From: a bacterium
GTDB lineage: Bacteria > Patescibacteria > Dojkabacteria > JAKAPS01 > JAJZLI01
Length of the DNA stretch: 22,817 nucleotides
NCBI GenBank assembly: GCA_021809565.1
Contig: JAJZKG010000012.1
Span: forward strand, 1 to 22,817
Reading direction: 5' to 3'
Position 1 is the first letter of the stretch. Every line of letters starts with the position of its first letter. The notes beneath the pieces are model-generated. The model ran no database searches. It was not told the DNA's origin and saw only the letters and a program-made list of their open reading frames with translations. The translations under genes were made by a program, and so were the position numbers. This document shows, piece by piece, positions 1 through 8,745 of this stretch.

Positions 1-165
1 TGCAAAGCGGTTAAGGAAAGAAATTCTATTAATTAAATACATAAATTATACGCTAAAAAAATAATTTAGGTATAAAATGTATTGTTTATAACCATTTTCA
101 TAAATTAAAAACTAATTGTGCATTATAACTATCCAGAAACATTAACGCACAATAATACACAAAGG

Positions 166-588
166 TTACTTCTTCTTTTTTAATTTTTTAGGCATATATT
201 TCCTTTTAGTAATCTCCTTATAGTAATTAAAAGTATCTTTACTTAAAGAAAATAAGCAGTAATATAAGAATACAAAAAATAAGACAATAATTAAAATCAG
301 AATAATAAAAATATCTAACCTTGTATATATAGGAAGGAATACTCTACGAGCATATAAAAAAAATGTTAAAATTAGAGAAAACACAAAAGAGACCCAGCTT
401 ATTTTTTTGAAGTATTTAAACTTCGGGCTTCCCTTATCAGATTTAAAAATATAATAATACATAAACAAAACCCATATACAAAAAAGAATTATTACAATAA
501 CTATTATTGGGACAAAAAACATAAATGCACTCGGAGGAGTCTGAATTAAATATTTAAAATTTAATAACTTAAGAAAATCAATCTTCAT
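166..588 (-). CDS. Hypothetical three-helix membrane protein
   Basis: A 140-residue protein that I do not recognise. Three hydrophobic stretches, at about residues 22-46, 64-80 and 91-115, look like transmembrane helices. They are separated by a short basic loop (near 50-62) and a loop with an RR pair. The C-terminus is strongly basic and ends in KKLKKKK, which suggests that it lies in the cytoplasm. It begins 9 nt after the mnmA stop codon on the same strand, so it is probably the last gene of the tRNA-ftsH-polA-lig-mnmA operon. No enzymatic motif is visible. The ATG start at 588 gives a natural short N-terminus before the first helix. It is likely a real gene because of its position and membrane-protein composition, but its function is unknown. 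Confidence 0.7.
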   Translation of the reverse strand: MKIDFLKLLNFKYLIQTPPSAFMFFVPIIVIVIILFCIWVLFMYYYIFKSDKGSPKFKYFKKISWVSFVFSLILTFFLYARRVFLPIYTRLDIFIILILIIVLFFVFLYYCLFSLSKDTFNYYKEITKRKYMPKKLKKKK

Positions 589-597
589 TTTTTATAA

Positions 598-1722
598 TTA
601 ATTAATATTAGTATTAATCACTCCTCCACCAACTACATAATTACCATCATACAAAACTCCAAATTGACCTGAAGCTACACCAATCTCACCCTCTTTTAAC
701 TTAATGATAAGTGTATTCGGATTATCTCTAGAATATTTAATATTTTCAAGTTCAAGCAATTTACCCCTATACCTTATTTGTATCTTTACATTTTCTATAT
801 CAAAAGAGTCAATCAGTAGATTTAAATTATTTATCTCAAAGGTATAAGTCTTACAATCCTCTATATCACCAACTACAAGAGTATTATCTTTATAGTTTTT
901 TTTAATTACATATAAAGGTTTTGTCAATTTAGTATTAATACCGCGTCTTTGAGCAATAGTATAAAAAGACAGCCCCTCATGTTGACCTAATACATTTCCC
1001 TCCTTATCTACTATATTGCCTTTCAATGAGGAAATAGGGACATTTCTTTGAATAAAACCTTTATAATCATTTCCAGGAATAAAACAAATTTCCTGACTAT
1101 CTTGTTTAGATGATATTCTTAAATTCGCTTCTTTAGCAATGCTCCTTACATAGTCTTTACTAGCAAGCTCACCAATTGGAAACAGAGTCTTAGAAAGAAC
1201 AAGAGGAGATATGTTATGTAAGAAGTAAGATTGATCCTTAGAAAGATCTACTGATCTAGATAAAAAATATTTTCCATCTTTATTTATAATTCTTGCATAA
1301 TGCCCAGTAGCAACAAAATCTGCATTAAATTCTGCAAGCTTTTCATATAAAAGTCCAAATTTTATTTTTTTATTACACATTACACAAGGATTAGGGGTTA
1401 AACCTAATTTAAAAGAAGAAACAAAATACTCAACAATATCTTGCTTAAAATCATCTTTAAAATTTAAAACATAAAAAGGTATATCTAATGCATCACAAAC
1501 ACTTCTAGCATCCTCAACCCCTTCAATAGAGCAACATTTATTATCTTTTTCAGATAGATGACCAGAAGAAATTACAGAGTCTTCTGTCCAGAATTTCATG
1601 TTAACACCAATAAGGTTATAACCCCGTTGCTTTAATAGATATGCAGCAACAGAGCTATCAACACCACCTGACATAGCAACAATAACAGTTTTCTTTTTAT
1701 TATCTTTGAAACTTTTTTGCAT
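598..1722 (-). CDS. mnmA: tRNA-specific 2-thiouridylase MnmA
   Basis: MnmA adenylates U34 and replaces its 2-oxygen with sulfur in tRNA-Lys, tRNA-Glu and tRNA-Gln (s2U34). The protein is 374 aa, a normal length. The PP-loop SGGVDSS lies at residues 18-24 just after a basic N-terminus. The first catalytic Cys is C113 in NPCVMCN, and the second, which carries the persulfide, is C213 in EICFIPG. The CC pair at 63-64 followed by SIEGVEDA is a common feature of bacterial MnmA proteins. The C-terminal beta-barrel keeps the ASGQFGVLY segment (350-358). The ATG at 1722 is 12 nt from the ligase stop, so the two are co-transcribed. No cysteine desulfurase or Tus-type sulfur relay gene lies in the window. 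The assignment is firm. Confidence 0.97.
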   Translation of the reverse strand: MQKSFKDNKKKTVIVAMSGGVDSSVAAYLLKQRGYNLIGVNMKFWTEDSVISSGHLSEKDNKCCSIEGVEDARSVCDALDIPFYVLNFKDDFKQDIVEYFVSSFKLGLTPNPCVMCNKKIKFGLLYEKLAEFNADFVATGHYARIINKDGKYFLSRSVDLSKDQSYFLHNISPLVLSKTLFPIGELASKDYVRSIAKEANLRISSKQDSQEICFIPGNDYKGFIQRNVPISSLKGNIVDKEGNVLGQHEGLSFYTIAQRRGINTKLTKPLYVIKKNYKDNTLVVGDIEDCKTYTFEINNLNLLIDSFDIENVKIQIRYRGKLLELENIKYSRDNPNTLIIKLKEGEIGVASGQFGVLYDGNYVVGGGVINTNIN

Positions 1723-1734
1723 ATAATATAGCGA

Positions 1735-3480
1735 TTATATCATTCCATGCTCAATTTTATATAACCTTTCGATCTCAGAAACATTGGTAGTATCAAAGGC
1801 AGATTTATCGTTACGATAGCTAATAATTCTAGGAAATCTTAAGGCGAATCCCAGTTTGTCACTAGAAGCACCAGCAGTATGAATAGGACTTTTAGTTATT
1901 TCATCAGATCTAACAGTAATAACAATTTCTGGCTTGACCCATACATCTGGGGACAAACTTTCATTAACATAATAATTATATGGTTTATCTAATACCATAA
2001 ATTCATCCATTTTCAATTTTAAAATTGGTAAATCTTCATTTTTAAAACCACTTCCAACTTTACAAATACTTTCAAATCTGTCTTTTTCTTTGTTATAAAC
2101 ACCTACCAGTATTGCCCCAACTCCAAATTTTGCCCTAAAACCACCACCCGCATAATATCCCAATATTACTACATCTATAGTATCTACAACACCTTTTAAA
2201 TATCCTCTCTTAAGCTTCATCCAATCAAAATTTCTGACACCAGGGGTATAAATACTATCAGGAGATTTCAAAACTAAACCTTCAAGCCCTTTTTCGATCA
2301 TAGATTCAAAATATTCATAAAGTACCTCAGGATTGTCAAAGAGGTAATTTTCAATAACACTTATATTAGTTTTATCATTACTACAAGAACTAAACATCTT
2401 ATACAATATATCTAATCTTTCTTTAAGGGGTACATCAATTAACGATTTACTGTTATAAAACATAACATCAAAAACGAAAACCTTTATGGGAATATCCTGC
2501 TGAAAAAAACTAACTTCATACTTTCTTTTCCTCTTAATAGTCTCTTGGAAAGTTAATAACTTATTATTACTAGGGTTGAACCCAACTATTTCAGAATCTA
2601 AAATTACACCACCATTTAATTGCATTTTTTTTAAATTATCTACTAGATCAGGAAACATATCAGTAATGTTTTCAAGATTTCTACTAAAAAGATAAATCTC
2701 TTTAGAGGGCGTAATATGTATCTGACATCTCATTCCGTCTAATTTGGGCTGAGCAAAAACATGACCATATCTATTCAACGCATCATCAAAAGAAGAAGAG
2801 CGTTCAACTAATTTTGAAAAGATTGGAATACCAGGAACAATACCAAGGTTTTCCAAATCTTTAAAGTGAAATATAGCAATTTGGGCAACTTTTCCTAGAT
2901 CAGAACATTTTGCGTATGCAGATTCAATGTTTTTCTTACTGGAGCGATCTTTACTAATTACACATGACAAGGCATCTAATATAGTTTTATTACTAAAACC
3001 TAACCTTAATTTTCCCAAAATCATTCGTATATAAAATTTCCCCTCTAAAGGAGTAAATTTTAACAACATTTCTTTTACTATATTAGACTTATTTTCCATA
3101 GAACTTTTTCCAGATATCTGAGTAATTTTTTTTAAAGAATTATATACCTCAGAAAAAAGAACCCCTTCTCCATCTTGTCCTTTTTTAAGAAATTCATATA
3201 CCAAACCTAAATCCCCAAATTGAGTAACTAAATTTCTTATTTCTGTATCATTTTTCTCAAAAATATCACATAATATATGAATAAATGTTTTTTCCCCAAA
3301 GTTAAAAGTACTATTAATATATCCAGGATCAACTTTCCCATCCAATACATATATTAGTTTATCAATAGTATTTTCATCAACCTCCTTAAAAAGAGAACAT
3401 AACTGAGATTGTATCTCTATTCTGGAAGATGTATTTTCAATATTAACAAAATAATTACAAAGTTTTTTAAAATTTAACAT
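1735..3480 (-). CDS. lig: ATP-dependent DNA ligase (archaeal/LigB-type)
   Basis: Seals nicks in DNA using ATP. At 581 aa it has the three-domain layout of archaeal and some bacterial ATP-dependent ligases: an alpha-helical DNA-binding N-terminal domain (about 1-215), the adenylation domain (about 216-430) and an OB-fold (about 431-560). Motif I is KLDGMR with the nucleotidyl-acceptor Lys at 246. Motif III-like ILDSEIVG is at 293-300, motif IV EGLVLKSP at 400-407, and motif V WMKLK at 420-424 with K422 and K424. Most bacteria rely on the NAD-dependent LigA, and no BRCT or zinc-finger features of that family are present here. Whether this ligase supplements or replaces LigA cannot be told from the window. 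It sits 12 nt after polA, which suits joint action in gap filling and Okazaki fragment maturation. Confidence 0.95.
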   Translation of the reverse strand: MLNFKKLCNYFVNIENTSSRIEIQSQLCSLFKEVDENTIDKLIYVLDGKVDPGYINSTFNFGEKTFIHILCDIFEKNDTEIRNLVTQFGDLGLVYEFLKKGQDGEGVLFSEVYNSLKKITQISGKSSMENKSNIVKEMLLKFTPLEGKFYIRMILGKLRLGFSNKTILDALSCVISKDRSSKKNIESAYAKCSDLGKVAQIAIFHFKDLENLGIVPGIPIFSKLVERSSSFDDALNRYGHVFAQPKLDGMRCQIHITPSKEIYLFSRNLENITDMFPDLVDNLKKMQLNGGVILDSEIVGFNPSNNKLLTFQETIKRKRKYEVSFFQQDIPIKVFVFDVMFYNSKSLIDVPLKERLDILYKMFSSCSNDKTNISVIENYLFDNPEVLYEYFESMIEKGLEGLVLKSPDSIYTPGVRNFDWMKLKRGYLKGVVDTIDVVILGYYAGGGFRAKFGVGAILVGVYNKEKDRFESICKVGSGFKNEDLPILKLKMDEFMVLDKPYNYYVNESLSPDVWVKPEIVITVRSDEITKSPIHTAGASSDKLGFALRFPRIISYRNDKSAFDTTNVSEIERLYKIEHGMI

Positions 3481-3492
3481 ACCATATACAAA

Positions 3493-6213
3493 TCAAGAAA
3501 ATGTAATAAGGTTAGCCCAATCATGACCATATTTAACATCAACTTCAAGAGGAACATCTAATGGAAAATTATTTACCATAGCATCCTTAATACCTTCAAT
3601 AATATCAGTATATTGAAATTTATCCTTAAAATTCTCAAATTCAAAAATTAGTTCATCATGTATTTGTAGTATCATTGAAACGTTAGAGTGATTCTTTAAA
3701 AACCTGGAAATTCTTCCCATGGCTATTTTTATAATATCAGCATTTGTACCTTGTACAGGCATATTTATAGCTTCTCTCATCATACGAGAGACATAACCAT
3801 ATCCTTCACTTTTTTCAAAATACCTTCTCCTTCCAAACAAGGTTTCAACATAAGAATTCTTATTAACTGAAATTTCTATATCTTTATAATAAGATTTTAT
3901 ACCAGGAAAATAGTTAAAATAATCCTCTATAAATTTTGAGGCCTCAGACCTAGATATGCCAAGCTGTTGAGATAACCCAAAAGAAGAAATTCCATATATT
4001 ATTCCGAAATTAATTACTTTCGCAATCTGCCTATCTTTAGATGAAACATCTTTATACTTCTTACTAAAAATTAAGGAGGCAGTATAAGAATGTATATCAA
4101 TTTTTTCATCAAAGGCTTTTTTTAAATTAACATCTTTAGAAAAATGAGCCATAATTCTTAATTCAATTTGAGAATAATCAAAAGAGAATAACATATTACC
4201 AACATCAGTAATAAATGCACCTCTAATGTATTTACCATAATCAGACTTCACAGGAATATTCTGTAAATTTGGATTAACAGAGGAAAGCCTTCCAGTCGTC
4301 GTTCCTGTAATATTGTAAGTAGTATGTAAACGATGATCATCGAAAACCAACTCTGAGAGACTTTTAGTATACGTAGATCTAAGTTTACTCAATTCTTTAA
4401 ATTGAAGAACAAGACCAACAATAGGATAATCTGCTTCCAAATTTTTTAATGCATACTCATTAGTTGAAAAAACTCCATTTTTATTTTTCTTAATAGGAGC
4501 AGGTACCTTTAATTTTGTAAATAGTACCTCTCCTAACTGCTTAGTAGATGATATATTAAACTCTTCCCCTGCAATATCAAATATTTTTTTACTTATTTCA
4601 TTTATTTTTTCTGAGAAATCATGATATAAACTATTAAGCATATTAAAATTAATCATAATCCCCTTTCGCTCCATTTCAAACAAAATCTGGATTAATGGCA
4701 TATCTATTTCATAAAAAACCTTTTTCTGAGAAAAATCCCGATCAAATTTATGACTAAAATATTTATACAATAAATAGGTAAAGTGAGCATCACTACAAGA
4801 ATAATCTGACAGAGATTTGGTATCTAATTCATGTATTGTTTTCTTAAAATTATTAGTTAGCTCCTCGTATGAAAGCATTCTAAAATTAAAAATTTCAGAT
4901 ACCAAAGTTTTCAGGCTTGTACTAGGAAAATTCAAAAGCCTTGAAGCAACTTGAGTATCAAAATATAAACCCTTTACTGAAATACCAATATTAATCAATG
5001 AGTGTAGGTCAAATTTTAAGTTATGACCAATCTTTTTAATATTTTCATTAGAAAATATATTTACTAACTCCTTGAAAGCATTGGATTTTAATATGTCATT
5101 ATCAGTCAATAATATATAAAATGCTTCTTTTTCATTAATAGCAATAGATATACCCACACATACTGATTTCATTATATCTAAACCATCTGTTTCTGTATCA
5201 AAAGCAATTTCATTTACAGATTTTATCCGTTCAACTAATCTGTTTAATTTATCCTCTGTATCAATTAAATTTTTATCGAAATTATGTTCCATAACACTAT
5301 TTTGAGTTAACATATTACTAGGTAATTCTGGAAAGAATTTATTAACTAAACTTTTAAATTGATATTCAGATAATTTTGCAACAACCTTGTTTTTATCAAA
5401 ATTAATACAAAGGTCAGTTAACAAAAGTGAAGGAAATTCAATGTCACTAAATAAGGTTGATAATTTCTTTGAAGTAAAGGCTAAATCTCTCCCATTCTCA
5501 AGTTTTTTTGCCAATGCAGGTTTAATTTTATCAATATTATTGTATATATCTCCAAGACTTCCAAAGTTTAAAATTAAATCCTTTGCAGATTTATCACCTA
5601 TACCAGTAATCCCTGGAATATTGTCTGAAGGGTCCCCCCTCAATCCTTTATAATCAATTAAATACCCCTTAGGAAATCCCAAAAAATCTTTAATATTATC
5701 AAGATTAATTTCTATTGAAGAAGAAAACGATTTACCTGGAAGTATAACTGAAACATTGCTATCAACTAACTGAAGGAGATCTCTATCTCCCGTTACTATA
5801 AAAATATTAATACCTTCATTTTTAAATTTATTTACAAGGGAAGCAATAATATCATCTGCTTCAAATCCAGGAAATTCAAAGGCACGAATATCAAATGCTT
5901 TCAATATATCCTTGACATATCCAAATTGAATTTTTAAATCTTCTGGGGGAGCTTGTCTATTAGCCTTATATAAAGGATATTCTTTTTTCCTAAATAGTTC
6001 TTTGTCTGAAACATCAAAAGCGCAAGCTATATAATCAGGAGAAAATTTATCTAAAATATTAAATAATATTGTAAAAAATCCATAAGCTGCATTTACTAAA
6101 CGACCATTTGACGTTAATGGAGAAATTGCATGATATGACCTAAATATAATAGAATGAGAATCGATTAAAAATAATTTTTTCCTACTTTTATCCAGTCGTT
6201 TTTCCTGATTCAT
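3493..6213 (-). CDS. polA: DNA polymerase I with both exonuclease domains
   Basis: Full-length PolA of 906 aa for gap filling, RNA-primer removal and repair. The 5'-3' exonuclease/flap domain (about 12-300) has D18, D67, the EADD cluster at 118-121, D143/D145 and the helix-hairpin-helix region GLRGDPSDNIPG (190-201). The 3'-5' proofreading domain (about 320-490) appears intact: DTE at 339-341, FD at 401-402 and SD at 474-475 match the metal-binding DEDD set. The polymerase domain has motif A DYSQIELR (679-686), motif B with K732 and Y740-G741, and motif C HDE (852-854). Many bacterial PolA proteins have lost proofreading residues, but this one has not. The ATG at 6213 lies inside the 3' end of ftsH (26-nt overlap), so translation may be coupled. 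No clear Shine-Dalgarno sequence precedes it. Confidence 0.97.
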   Translation of the reverse strand: MNQEKRLDKSRKKLFLIDSHSIIFRSYHAISPLTSNGRLVNAAYGFFTILFNILDKFSPDYIACAFDVSDKELFRKKEYPLYKANRQAPPEDLKIQFGYVKDILKAFDIRAFEFPGFEADDIIASLVNKFKNEGINIFIVTGDRDLLQLVDSNVSVILPGKSFSSSIEINLDNIKDFLGFPKGYLIDYKGLRGDPSDNIPGITGIGDKSAKDLILNFGSLGDIYNNIDKIKPALAKKLENGRDLAFTSKKLSTLFSDIEFPSLLLTDLCINFDKNKVVAKLSEYQFKSLVNKFFPELPSNMLTQNSVMEHNFDKNLIDTEDKLNRLVERIKSVNEIAFDTETDGLDIMKSVCVGISIAINEKEAFYILLTDNDILKSNAFKELVNIFSNENIKKIGHNLKFDLHSLINIGISVKGLYFDTQVASRLLNFPSTSLKTLVSEIFNFRMLSYEELTNNFKKTIHELDTKSLSDYSCSDAHFTYLLYKYFSHKFDRDFSQKKVFYEIDMPLIQILFEMERKGIMINFNMLNSLYHDFSEKINEISKKIFDIAGEEFNISSTKQLGEVLFTKLKVPAPIKKNKNGVFSTNEYALKNLEADYPIVGLVLQFKELSKLRSTYTKSLSELVFDDHRLHTTYNITGTTTGRLSSVNPNLQNIPVKSDYGKYIRGAFITDVGNMLFSFDYSQIELRIMAHFSKDVNLKKAFDEKIDIHSYTASLIFSKKYKDVSSKDRQIAKVINFGIIYGISSFGLSQQLGISRSEASKFIEDYFNYFPGIKSYYKDIEISVNKNSYVETLFGRRRYFEKSEGYGYVSRMMREAINMPVQGTNADIIKIAMGRISRFLKNHSNVSMILQIHDELIFEFENFKDKFQYTDIIEGIKDAMVNNFPLDVPLEVDVKYGHDWANLITFS

Positions 6214-8032
6214 TTATAAAACCGTTGACTAAAACTTCAAATTCCTCACCTTCTAACACTTCTTTTTCAATCAATGCATTCGCAAGAGCATCTAATATAT
6301 TTTTATGTTGTTGCAAAATTTCAAGAGCCTTTTTATAACAACTATTAATCATTTTAGCCACCTCAACATCAATCTTATAAGCAGTTTTATCACTATAATT
6401 TTTATCAACAATTCCATAAGAAGAAGACTCTTCATCATTTCCATATTGAACTGGACCAAGTTCATCACTCATACCAAACTGTGTAATCATGTTACGTGTC
6501 ATTTCGGAAGCTTTTTTAAGGTCATCAGATGCACCATTAGTAATATCATTAAATTGTATTTTCTCAGCAGCTCTTCCTCCTAACATATGAGTTATAAGGG
6601 TAATAAATTTAGTCTTTGTATATAACTTATTTTCCTGAGAAGGTAGATACATAGTAGCACCGCCAGACATACCCCTAGGAACAATAGATATACGATGTAC
6701 AGGATCAGATTCTGGTAAAAATTTTGAGACTAAAGCATGTCCAGATTCATGATAAGCAACAACTTGTTTTTCATGATCAGATCTTACTCTTTTCTTTTCA
6801 GGACCCATAACAACCTTGGTTGCTGCCTCTTCAATTTCCAATTCAGAAACATAAGGTTTATTGGTTTTTGCCGCAATGATTGTTGCTTCATTTAACATAT
6901 TTTCTAGATCAGCACCAGAAAAACCAATTGTCCTTTTCGCAATTTTATCAAAATTAATATCACCAGACATTTTTTTATTTTTAGCATGTAATAACAAAAT
7001 ATCTTTTCTTTCTTCTAAATCAGGGAGATCTAAAGTTATCGTCCTGTCAAACCTACCAGGACGTAATATTGCAGGATCAAGTACATCAGGTCTATTTGTA
7101 GCGGCAATAACAATTACATTTGTTGTACTATCAAATCCATCCATCTCTACTAATATTTGATTTAGAGTCTGTTCTGTATGGGTAGAAGTAAATGAAACTC
7201 CTCTTTTTCTTGCAACTGCATCAATTTCATCAATAAATATAATAGAAGGAGCCGTCTTCCTTGCCTTCATAAATAAATCTCTAACTCTTGATGCACCTGC
7301 ACCGACAAGCATCTCTTCAAATTCAGACCCTGAAGTAGAAAAGAATGGGACACCACTCTCCCCAGCAATAGCTTTGGCGAGCAATGTTTTTCCTGTACCA
7401 GGCAATCCTACAAAGAGTACCCCCTTAGGTATACGTGCCCCTAGGTTTGTATACTTTTTAGGATTTTTTAAAAAGTCTACGATTTCAAAAACTTCTTCCT
7501 TTGCTTCTTTTGCACCAGCAACACCCCCAAAAGTAACAGATTGTTTTTTCCCTATAAACAATCTAGCTCTAGACTCTCCCATGGAAAATATTCCACCAGA
7601 TCCCGCAGATCTAAACTGCCTTACCATATACCAAGTAGATACTATTATGACTATTATAAATAAGAGTGTCAGTATATCACTAAAATTAAATATTGATCTT
7701 GGTGCAACTGAAATATTAGGATAATTTGCTAAATTAATTCCACTAGCAGTAAATTCATCAACAGGATTGGTAGGTGTACCTAGATTTGCATATATTTTTG
7801 AACCTTTATTTAAAACTGCAGTAGCATAATTAGGATAAATTACTACGCTTTTAACTTTATTATTTTTTATATCTTGTATTAATGTGCTTAAAGGGACGCT
7901 TGTACCATTATTAAAACTAGGCATAAAAAGGTATAAGAGAGAAAATAAGACTAATAGTATAATAAAGACCCAAAACCCATTTAGTCCCCCACGATGATTA
8001 TTTTTAGAATGATTTTTTTTGTTGTTATACAT
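6188..8032 (-). CDS. ftsH: ATP-dependent zinc metalloprotease FtsH
   Basis: Membrane-anchored AAA+ protease that extracts and degrades membrane and cytosolic proteins. Numbering here is from the upstream TTG at 8044 (618 aa). TM1 is at about 24-42, an extracytoplasmic domain follows, and TM2 is at about 122-141. Walker A is GLPGTGKT (213-220), with Leu where Pro is usual. Walker B is IIFIDE (268-273), the second region of homology ends in RPGRFDR (328-334), the zinc motif HESGH is at 432-436, and the third ligand is probably D508. The pore-loop segment reads EMLVGAG, with Leu246 at the usual Phe. I prefer the ATG at 8032 (614 aa) over the TTG at 8044; neither has a clear ribosome binding site. 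The start lies only 11-23 nt past the tRNA-Met 3' end, so the two must share a transcript. Confidence 0.96.
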   Translation of the reverse strand: MYNNKKNHSKNNHRGGLNGFWVFIILLVLFSLLYLFMPSFNNGTSVPLSTLIQDIKNNKVKSVVIYPNYATAVLNKGSKIYANLGTPTNPVDEFTASGINLANYPNISVAPRSIFNFSDILTLLFIIVIIVSTWYMVRQFRSAGSGGIFSMGESRARLFIGKKQSVTFGGVAGAKEAKEEVFEIVDFLKNPKKYTNLGARIPKGVLFVGLPGTGKTLLAKAIAGESGVPFFSTSGSEFEEMLVGAGASRVRDLFMKARKTAPSIIFIDEIDAVARKRGVSFTSTHTEQTLNQILVEMDGFDSTTNVIVIAATNRPDVLDPAILRPGRFDRTITLDLPDLEERKDILLLHAKNKKMSGDINFDKIAKRTIGFSGADLENMLNEATIIAAKTNKPYVSELEIEEAATKVVMGPEKKRVRSDHEKQVVAYHESGHALVSKFLPESDPVHRISIVPRGMSGGATMYLPSQENKLYTKTKFITLITHMLGGRAAEKIQFNDITNGASDDLKKASEMTRNMITQFGMSDELGPVQYGNDEESSSYGIVDKNYSDKTAYKIDVEVAKMINSCYKKALEILQQHKNILDALANALIEKEVLEGEEFEVLVNGFINESGKTTG

Positions 8033-8055
8033 ATTTTTTATCAATTTAAATATAA

Positions 8056-8128
8056 TAGCGACGACAGGAATCGAACCTGTGACCTAAGGCTTATGAGTCC
8101 TTTGCTCTACCTACTGAGCTACATCGCC
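8056..8128 (-). tRNA. tRNA-Met(CAU), elongator
   Basis: A 73-nt cloverleaf. The acceptor stem is GGCGATG with CGTCGCT (G1:U72 wobble, as I recall for Bacillus elongator tRNA-Met). The D-arm is GCTC/GAGC, the anticodon loop CTCATAA and the T-arm ACAGG-TTCGATT-CCTGT, with discriminator A. The anticodon stem AAGGA/GCCTT contains an A31 x G39 mismatch. Py-rich stem pairs and the absence of the C1 x A72 mismatch make it an elongator rather than the initiator. A CAU tRNA-Ile read through lysidine is the main alternative, judged less likely from the acceptor stem and because a separate tRNA-Ile(UAU) exists at 9918-9991. CCA is not encoded. It lies between tRNA-fMet and ftsH on one transcript. Confidence 0.93.
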
Positions 8129-8167
8129 CTAAAATAAAAGAGAATTCAAAGAACAAATAATTCAAAA

Positions 8168-8239
8168 TTGTGGGGGTTGGATTCGAACCAACGACCTTCA
8201 GGTTATGGGCCTGACAAGCTACCACTGCTCTACCCCACG
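8168..8239 (-). tRNA. Initiator tRNA-fMet(CAU)
   Basis: A 72-nt cloverleaf. The acceptor CGTGGGG against CCCCACA gives the C1 x A72 mismatch that marks bacterial initiators for formylation, and the D-stem GAGC/GCTT gives A11:U24, also typical of initiators. The anticodon stem TCAGG/CCTGA is fully paired around loop CCCATAA, so the anticodon is CAU. Two features are unusual. Position 33 is C instead of the near-universal U. The first of the three conserved G:C pairs of initiator anticodon stems is replaced (A29:U41), leaving G30:C40 and G31:C39. The T-arm is GTTGG-TTCGAAT-CCAAC, the discriminator is A and CCA is not encoded. A strong promoter lies just upstream at 8256-8284. Confidence 0.95.
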
Positions 8240-8255
8240 AAGCCAGCAATGATAA

Positions 8256-8284
8256 ATAATACAATAAATATGCATTATAGTCAA
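8256..8284 (-). promoter_or_regulatory. Promoter of the tRNA-fMet/tRNA-Met/ftsH operon
   Basis: On the minus strand, TTGACT (8279-8284) and TATTAT (8256-8261) are separated by exactly 17 nt. Each hexamer differs from the sigma-70 consensus at one base. The expected start of transcription leaves a leader of about 9 nt before the tRNA-fMet 5' end. It is the only good promoter seen upstream of the tRNA-ftsH-polA-lig-mnmA cluster. Confidence 0.75.
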
Positions 8285-8335
8285 TTCAAACTGCTTATTG
8301 ATATTTAAGTCTAACATTGAAAAATTAAAGTTTTT

Positions 8336-8737
8336 TTAAAACAGTAATTTCAACCAACTTAATAAAGATGGTCTATTATGCACAACAGAAACCTGATTAG
8401 AGTTTCCATTTGAATTATTAACATTAACAAACGAGTCTCCTGAATTCGCAGGAAGGACAATTTCAGTAGAATTTTTACCTTTTACTAGATTGAGATCAGA
8501 ACTAGAAACATTTTCTTTATAATAATTACTATTATAGTATTGATATTCACTCTTTAATTTACTATTATTAGATTTCACCTGAGAAACTAAGGCATAGATT
8601 TTAGTAATTTCTTTTTTAACAGAAACATAATGATTATATGTAGAGAAGAGGTTAAACAATAGAATAGCTAAAAAGAACAATGTTATAATTGTTATAAGGT
8701 AGTAACCCAAATTATCTTTTTCTTTATTTATAGCCAT
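8336..8737 (-). CDS. FtsB/DivIC-like septum formation initiator protein
   Basis: A 133-aa bitopic membrane protein. A short basic cytoplasmic N-terminus is followed by a transmembrane helix (about 12-31) and a periplasmic coiled coil (about 36-68). Then comes the segment ENVSSSDLNLVKG (75-87) with EIVLP at 92-96, which resembles the FtsB/DivIC pattern of a LGLVKPGE-type motif followed by a hydrophobic strand and LP. In that family the protein bridges FtsL and FtsQ in the divisome. An Asn/Ser-rich linker (about 98-118) leads to a hydrophobic tail, LLSWLKLLF. The assignment rests on topology and this weak motif, so it is probable rather than certain. The gene starts at ATG 8737 and faces away from the recombinase gene at 8827. 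Confidence 0.72.
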   Translation of the reverse strand: MAINKEKDNLGYYLITIITLFFLAILLFNLFSTYNHYVSVKKEITKIYALVSQVKSNNSKLKSEYQYYNSNYYKENVSSSDLNLVKGKNSTEIVLPANSGDSFVNVNNSNGNSNQVSVVHNRPSLLSWLKLLF

Positions 8738-8745
8738 TAATTTAA

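Noticed and set aside
115..153. Inverted repeat ATTGTGC / GCACAAT with a 25-nt spacer
   Set aside because: Only 7 bp with a long A/T-rich spacer and no T run; compatible with chance in this composition. The first 165 nt hold no gene that I can support.
6305..7724. Several plus-strand ORFs opposite ftsH
   Set aside because: They mirror a highly conserved gene, lack ribosome binding sites and show no family features.
8056..8128. Reading this CAU tRNA as a lysidine-type tRNA-Ile2
   Set aside because: The acceptor stem, including G1:U72, resembles elongator tRNA-Met, and a separate UAU tRNA-Ile is present.
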